Shown: piece by piece, positions 14,963 to 18,834 of the stretch
How the letters are laid out: each line of letters begins with the position of its first letter
Numbering within the stretch: position 1 is the stretch's first letter
Origin: an uncultured Alistipes sp.
Lineage (GTDB): Bacteria; Bacteroidota; Bacteroidia; Bacteroidales; Rikenellaceae
NCBI GenBank assembly: GCA_949840605.1
Contig: CATKXN010000044.1
Span: forward strand, 1 to 18,834
Direction of reading: 5' to 3'
DNA length: 18,834 nt
Notes under the pieces: generated by a model
Databases searched by the model: none
What the model saw: only the letters and a program-made list of their open reading frames with translations
Told to the model about the DNA's origin: nothing
Made by a program: the position numbers and the translations under genes

Positions 14963-15020
14963 TCCCGGATTAGGACTTACCGAAAATCATTTCAACAAAA
15001 TACTTAAAAATCAAACAGCT

Positions 15021-16283
15021 ATGATCTCGATCGACAACTACGATTTCAAAGGCAAGCGCGCGATCATCCGCGTGGATTTCAACGTGCCCCTCAACGAGAA
15101 GGGCGAAGTGACGGACGACACGCGCATCCGCGCCGCCATGCCCACCGTCAAGAAGGTGCTCGCCGGCGGCGGCTCGGTGATCCTGATGTCGCACATGGGA
15201 CGTCCCAAGAAGAATCCCGATCCCAAATATTCGCTCGAACAGATCGTTCCCGCCATCGAGAAGAACCTCGGCGTGAAAGTCGAGTTCGCCGGCGACTGCA
15301 TCGGCGAAAAGGCTGCCGAAATGGCCAAAAACCTCCAGCCCGGACAGGTGATGCTACTCGAGAACCTGCGCTTCTACGCCGAGGAGGAGGGCAAGCCCCG
15401 CGGCCTGGCCGAGGACGCCACCAAGGAGGAGAAGGAGGCCGCCAAGAAGGCCCTGAAAGAGGGTTCGCAGAAGGAGTTCGTACAGAAGCTCGCTTCGTAC
15501 GCCGACTGCTACATCAACGACGCCTTCGGCACGGCTCACCGCAAGCACGCTTCGACGTATCTGATCGCCAAGAAGTTCCCCGACGACAAGATGTTCGGCT
15601 ACCTGATGGAGAAAGAGGTGAAGGCCATCTCCTCGCTGATGGAGGCTCCGGCGCATCCGTTCTGCGCCATCATCGGCGGATCGAAGGTGTCGTCGAAGAT
15701 CGGCGTCATCAAGGCCCTGATCGAGAAGGTCGATTCGATCGTCATCGGCGGCGGCATGACCTACACCTTCGCAGCCGCACAGGGCGGCAAGGTCGGCGAC
15801 TCGATCTGCGAGCCCGAGATGTTCCCCGTAGCGCTCGAGATCCTCGAACTGGCCAAGAAGAAGGGCGTCGAGCTGGTGATGTCGCCCGACGCGCTGGTCG
15901 CCGACGCATTCTCGGAGGACGCCAACACCAAGGAGGCTCCGGCCAACGACATTCCCGACGGATGGGAGGGTCTGGACATCGGCTCGAAGGGCAAGAAGCT
16001 CTTCCGCGACCACATCCTGAGCTGCAAGACCATCCTCTGGAACGGTCCCGTGGGCGTGTTCGAGATGGACAAGTTCGCAACCGGCTCGAAAGAGGTGGCG
16101 CTGGCCATCGCCGAGGCCACCAAGAAGGGCGCCTACTCGCTCATCGGCGGCGGCGACTCGGTAGCCTGCATCAACAAGTTCGGTCTGGCCGACCAGGTGT
16201 CGTACATCTCGACGGGCGGCGGCGCGCTGCTCGAGTACATCGAGTTCGGCGACCTGCCCGGCGTTGCGGCTATCCGCGAATAG
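15021..16283 (+). CDS. pgk: Phosphoglycerate kinase
   Basis: A 420-residue cytosolic glycolytic enzyme that transfers the phosphate of 1,3-bisphosphoglycerate to ADP, giving ATP and 3-phosphoglycerate. It has the N-terminal signature RVDFNVPLN (17-25), the substrate-binding histidine/arginine motif SHMGRP (57-62), the lysine-rich motif [12 protein letters not shown] (219-230), WNGPVGVFE (340-348), the nucleotide-binding loop [13 protein letters not shown] (376-388) and the C-terminal [12 protein letters not shown] (397-408). A charged insertion at about 121-152 (EEEGKPRG, then a Lys/Glu-rich helix) makes it slightly longer than the roughly 390-400 residues of many bacterial enzymes. It has its own promoter and is unrelated in function to the Sus-like operon. 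The M13 peptidase gene follows after 82 bases. Confidence 0.98.
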   Translation: MISIDNYDFKGKRAIIRVDFNVPLNEKGEVTDDTRIRAAMPTVKKVLAGGGSVILMSHMGRPKKNPDPKYSLEQIVPAIEKNLGVKVEFAGDCIGEKAAEMAKNLQPGQVMLLENLRFYAEEEGKPRGLAEDATKEEKEAAKKALKEGSQKEFVQKLASYADCYINDAFGTAHRKHASTYLIAKKFPDDKMFGYLMEKEVKAISSLMEAPAHPFCAIIGGSKVSSKIGVIKALIEKVDSIVIGGGMTYTFAAAQGGKVGDSICEPEMFPVALEILELAKKKGVELVMSPDALVADAFSEDANTKEAPANDIPDGWEGLDIGSKGKKLFRDHILSCKTILWNGPVGVFEMDKFATGSKEVALAIAEATKKGAYSLIGGGDSVACINKFGLADQVSYISTGGGALLEYIEFGDLPGVAAIRE

Positions 16284-16310
16284 ACCGGACGTCCCGCGAA
16301 ACAACTATCC

Positions 16311-16347
16311 GAACGGGGGCTTCCGGTTGATCCGGAGGTCCCCGTTC
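16311..16347 (+). other. Strong hairpin between pgk and the M13 peptidase gene
   Basis: GAACGGGG (16311-16318) pairs with CCCCGTTC (16340-16347). Pairing continues inward through two G-T wobbles to TCCGG (16322-16326) and CCGGA (16332-16336), with a five-base loop TTGAT. The stem is 16 bp without a bulge. No T-tract follows on either strand, so it is not a classical intrinsic terminator. It lies 28 bases after the pgk stop and 18 bases before the chosen ATG of the next gene. Confidence 0.75.
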
Positions 16348-16365
16348 CACAAAAACCCGAACCAT

Positions 16366-18474
16366 ATGAAAAAAATCATTCGTTTTCACGCACCTTTTCT
16401 CGCCTCGGCATTGCCTGCGCAAGCGCGGCACTGCTCTCGGCTTATCGAAAACGTTCTTTTCGCAGCAACGATGGCCTGTATGACAGCCTGCCAGAATACC
16501 CCGAAAACCCCGGCGATCGACATGGCCAACCTCGATCTTTCGATAGCCCCGAACGCCGATTTCTACGAGTACGCCACGGGCGGCTGGCAGAAAAACAACC
16601 CCCTGAAACCCGAATACGCGCGCTACGGATCGTTCGACATCCTGCGCGACAACAACGAGAAGCGCATCAACGAGCTCTTCTCCGGCATGACGAAGCAGAC
16701 GGCACAGCCCGGAAGCGTCGAGCAGAAGATTTCGGACCTCTACAAGATGGGCCTCGACTCGGTGCGCCTGAACGCCGAGGGCGCCGCCCCGATCCGGGCC
16801 ACCGTAGAGGAGATTCTCGCCATCGGCGACCGCACGCAGCTGACCTCCGCCGTGGCCAAACTCCACACCTCGATCGCCAATCCGTTCTTCGGCGTGGGCG
16901 TGCAGTCCGACCTGATGAACAGCGACATCAACGCCCTCTACGCTTCGCAGCCCGGGCTGATGATGGGCGACCGCGACTACTACCTCGATGCCGAGAACGA
17001 GTCGATGCGCACCGCCTACAAGGAATATCTGGGTAAGATCTTCCGGCTGGCAGGCGTTCCGGAGGCCGACATCGAAAAGGCCGTCGCCGGCGTGATGTCG
17101 ATCGAGACGAAGCTCGCCGAGAAGAACTGGTCGAGCGTCGAGCTGCGCAACATCCCCGCCATGTACAACCCCATGTCCAAGGCCGATTTCGAGAAGGCTT
17201 ACGACGCCGTCGACTGGGCCGCGTACTACAGGACGATGGGCATCGGCGACTTCGAACAGATCATCGTGACGACCCCTTCGGCGCTGGCCAACGCCAACGA
17301 GCTGATGAAAAACGCCCCGCTGGACGACATCCGCTACTACCTGGCAGCCCAGTACATCGACGCGGCAGCCGGTTACCTGAGCGACGACTTCATCGACGCC
17401 TCGTTCGACTTCTACGGACGCGCCATGTCGGGCAAGCAGGAGCAGAAGCCCCGCTGGAAGCGCGCGATGTCGGTGCCTAACGGCACCCTCGGCGAAGCCG
17501 TCGGCGAGATGTACGTCGCCAAATACTTCCCCGAGAAGGACAAGGCCCGCATGATGGAAATGGTCAGGAACCTGCAGTCGGCGCTTTCGCAGCACATCGC
17601 CGGGCTCGAATGGATGTCCGACGCCACGAAAGCCAAGGCGCAGGAGAAGCTCGCGGCATTCACCGTGAAGATCGGCTATCCCGACAAGTGGAAGGACTAT
17701 TCGACGCTCGCGATCGACCCCTCGAAGAGCTATTGGGAAAACATCGTCGAGGCCAACAGATGGTACACGGCCGACAATATCGCCGAGCTGGGCAAACCCG
17801 TGGACAAGGACGAGTGGCACATGACCCCGCAGACGGTCAACGCCTACTATAATCCCACGACCAACGAAATCTGCTTCCCGGCCGCCATTCTCCAGCCGCC
17901 GTTCTACAACCCCGATGCCGACGACGCCGTGAACTACGGAGCCATCGGCGTGGTGATCGGCCATGAGATGACCCACGGATTCGACGACCAGGGCCGCAAC
18001 TTCGACAAGGACGGCAACATGAACAACTGGTGGACCGATGCCGATGCCGAAGCGTTCAAGGCCAAGACGGAAATTCTGGTCAAGCAGTTCGACGCCATCG
18101 AGGTGCTCCCGGCCAAGGACGGCCAGCCCGCGGTCTTCGCCAACGGCTCCCTCTCCCTGGGCGAGAACATCGCCGACCAGGGCGGCCTGCGCGTGGCCCG
18201 CACGGCATACCGCAATTCGCTCGAAGGCAAGGAGACTCCCGCCCCGATCGACGGATTCACCCCCGAACAGCGGTTCTACCTGGGTTACGCCGCGCTGTGG
18301 GCCCAGAACATCCGCGACGAGGAGATCGCCCGTCTGACGAAGCTCGACGTACACTCGCTGGGCAAATGGCGCGTGAACGCCTCGCTGCGCAATCTGCAGG
18401 ACTTCTACGACGCGTTCTCGATCACCGACGGCGCGATGTTCATGCCCGCAGAAGAGCGCGTAATCATCTGGTAA
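16366..18474 (+). CDS. pepO: M13-family (neprilysin/PepO-like) zinc endopeptidase, lipoprotein
   Basis: A 702-residue secreted metallopeptidase when started at ATG 16366 (MKKIIRF). The open frame extends upstream to 16264, but that would run through the hairpin at 16311 and overlap the end of pgk. The probable lipobox is MTAC (Cys42). This gives an unusually long N-terminal region before the hydrophobic core, discussed as a finding. The mature part begins TPAIDMANLDLSIAPNADFY and YATGGWQ, typical of the M13 N-terminal domain. The zinc site is HEMTH (533-537) with catalytic Glu534; the third ligand is Glu600 in GENIADQGG (599-607), which also holds the conserved Asp604. VNAYYNPTTNEICFPAAILQ is the substrate-binding strand region. 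The family cleaves peptides, in the periplasm or at the surface for such lipoproteins. Co-transcription with pgk is possible but unproven. Confidence 0.94.
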   Translation: MKKIIRFHAPFLASALPAQARHCSRLIENVLFAATMACMTACQNTPKTPAIDMANLDLSIAPNADFYEYATGGWQKNNPLKPEYARYGSFDILRDNNEKRINELFSGMTKQTAQPGSVEQKISDLYKMGLDSVRLNAEGAAPIRATVEEILAIGDRTQLTSAVAKLHTSIANPFFGVGVQSDLMNSDINALYASQPGLMMGDRDYYLDAENESMRTAYKEYLGKIFRLAGVPEADIEKAVAGVMSIETKLAEKNWSSVELRNIPAMYNPMSKADFEKAYDAVDWAAYYRTMGIGDFEQIIVTTPSALANANELMKNAPLDDIRYYLAAQYIDAAAGYLSDDFIDASFDFYGRAMSGKQEQKPRWKRAMSVPNGTLGEAVGEMYVAKYFPEKDKARMMEMVRNLQSALSQHIAGLEWMSDATKAKAQEKLAAFTVKIGYPDKWKDYSTLAIDPSKSYWENIVEANRWYTADNIAELGKPVDKDEWHMTPQTVNAYYNPTTNEICFPAAILQPPFYNPDADDAVNYGAIGVVIGHEMTHGFDDQGRNFDKDGNMNNWWTDADAEAFKAKTEILVKQFDAIEVLPAKDGQPAVFANGSLSLGENIADQGGLRVARTAYRNSLEGKETPAPIDGFTPEQRFYLGYAALWAQNIRDEEIARLTKLDVHSLGKWRVNASLRNLQDFYDAFSITDGAMFMPAEERVIIW

Positions 18475-18476
18475 CC

Positions 18477-18499
18477 CCGGCTTAAGAAGCCGGATTTAG
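18477..18499 (+). repeat. AAG-loop hairpin repeat, copy 3
   Basis: CCGGCTT (18477-18483), loop AAG, AAGCCGG (18487-18493), tail ATTTAGGGG. Compared with copy 1 the stem is shifted by one base pair, with both sides changed together. It begins 2 bases after the peptidase stop codon. Confidence 0.8.
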
Positions 18500-18545
18500 G
18501 GGCAATCGGCAGTTATTGCAATTCTGATCCGGTTCCGTGCTCCCG

Positions 18546-18587
18546 CCCGGCTAAGAGCCCGCCTAAGAGGCGGGTTTTAAGGGGCGA
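18546..18587 (+). repeat. AAG-loop hairpin repeat, copy 4 (compound)
   Basis: A partial hairpin GGCT-AAG-AGCC (18549-18559) runs into a full one, CCCGCCT (18558-18564), loop AAG, AGGCGGG (18568-18574), with tail TTTTAAGGGGCGA. It is preceded by the left-arm box TTCCGTGCTCCCGCC (18533-18547). Confidence 0.8.
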
Positions 18588-18621
18588 CCGAAAGTTGACA
18601 AGTTGCCTATCCGGTTCTGCG

Positions 18622-18650
18622 CCCGGCTAAGAGCCGGGTTTCAGAGGGCG
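18622..18650 (+). repeat. AAG-loop hairpin repeat, copy 5
   Basis: CCCGGCT (18622-18628), loop AAG, AGCCGGG (18632-18638), tail TTTCAGAGGGCG. It is preceded by TTCTGCGCCC, a shortened left-arm box. Confidence 0.8.
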
Positions 18651-18691
18651 AAGCCGGGCTATCGGGTTTCCGAGCCAATTCTGCGCTCCCG

Positions 18692-18719
18692 CCCGCCTAA
18701 GAGCCGGGATTTAGGGGCG
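18692..18719 (+). repeat. AAG-loop hairpin repeat, copy 6
   Basis: CCCGCCT (18692-18698), loop AAG, AGCCGGG (18702-18708), tail ATTTAGGGGCG. One stem pair is broken (C696 opposite C704), as if the left arm came from a copy-4 type stem and the right arm from a copy-5 type. It is preceded by TTCTGCGCTCCCGCC (18679-18693). Confidence 0.75.
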
Positions 18720-18763
18720 GCTGAAAACCGGAAAGGTTCCGAGCCAATACTACGCTCCCCGTT

Positions 18764-18806
18764 AAACAGAAAAGCGTCCGGGAATTCCCGGACGCGTTTC
18801 TGTTTT
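18764..18806. terminator. Strong, probably bidirectional intrinsic terminator
   Basis: AAACAGAAA, one mismatched base, GCGTCCGGG (18774-18782), loop AATT, CCCGGACGC (18787-18795), one mismatched base, TTTCTGTTT. A/T flanks on both sides supply a T-tract in either direction. It ends the pgk-peptidase side and may also serve a convergent gene to the right of the window. Confidence 0.88.
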
Positions 18807-18834
18807 GAAAGTCAAAACCCGAGAAATAAAACGT

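Larger units (their letters stand above)
14672..15020. other. Gene-free stretch between the ABC exporter and pgk
   Basis: 349 bases with no credible gene. The left part holds two hairpins of the AAG-loop family in opposite orientation (14767-14794 plus strand, 14833-14862 minus strand). Boxes resembling the repeat's left arm occur near 14707 and 14820. The right part, from about 14905, is A/T-rich and carries an inverted repeat and the pgk promoter. No clear T-tract terminator for the ABC genes is seen; the AAG-loop hairpins may serve that purpose. Confidence 0.7.
18475..18834. other. Gene-free stretch after the peptidase gene
   Basis: 360 bases without a credible gene. From 18477 to about 18760 it is an array of AAG-loop hairpin repeats spaced 64-81 bases apart. 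It also has a direct repeat, TTCCGAGCCAAT, at 18668-18679 and 18737-18748 (period 69), each followed by a CTGCGCTCCC-like box. A strong terminator follows at 18764-18806. The last 28 bases are A-rich with nothing recognisable. Confidence 0.75.

Noticed and set aside
16264..16365. Upstream start of the M13 peptidase at 16264
   Set aside because: It would overlap the end of pgk and translate through the 16-bp hairpin. MKKIIRF at 16366 is a normal secretory N-terminus opening.
18477..18760. Possible CRISPR array
   Set aside because: Spacing is irregular (64-81 bases), the intervening sequences resemble one another, repeats are not identical, and no cas gene is seen.

Overview
This window looks like a high-GC Bacteroidota chromosome. 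It has a SusC/SusD pair, an ECF sigma/FecR pair of the Bacteroidota type, promoters with the TAnnTTTG -7 box, and lipoproteins with acidic residues after the lipid-bearing cysteine. High G/C at third codon positions and the gene families together suggest Alistipes or a relative in the Rikenellaceae. That genus call is an inference from gene content and composition only.

Positions 1-12299 hold an accessory nutrient-uptake locus. A glycerophosphodiester phosphodiesterase (GDPD) lipoprotein, cut off by the window edge, runs leftward. Divergent from it are an ECF sigma factor (427-987) and a FecR-type anti-sigma factor (1126-2106). Next come five tightly packed genes separated by 18-22 bases: a SusC-type TonB-dependent transporter with an N-terminal STN signalling domain, a SusD lipoprotein, a second GDPD lipoprotein with a PKD domain, and two tandem paralogous lipoproteins made of two PKD domains plus a PQQ-like beta-propeller. 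A strong intrinsic terminator follows at 12248. No glycoside hydrolase, sulfatase or polysaccharide lyase is present. The locus therefore reads as a Sus-like system for glycerophosphodiesters (deacylated phospholipids or teichoic-acid-like polymers) under trans-envelope sigma/anti-sigma control. The substrate is inferred. The sigma gene carries a nine-G tract, and either single-base slip gives an early stop, so the system may be phase variable.

Positions 12300-18474 are more housekeeping in character: a two-gene ABC exporter (ATPase plus ABC-2 permease, NatAB-like), phosphoglycerate kinase, and an M13-family zinc endopeptidase lipoprotein. The exporter and pgk each have a TAnnTTTG promoter box next to a 7-bp inverted repeat that could be an operator.

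The gene-poor stretches 14672-15020 and 18475-18834 carry a family of short hairpins. Each has a 7-bp stem, an AAG loop and a TTTTAGGGG-like tail. The stems differ by compensating base changes, which makes this the most interesting non-coding signal in the window. The window ends with a strong, probably bidirectional terminator at 18764-18806.
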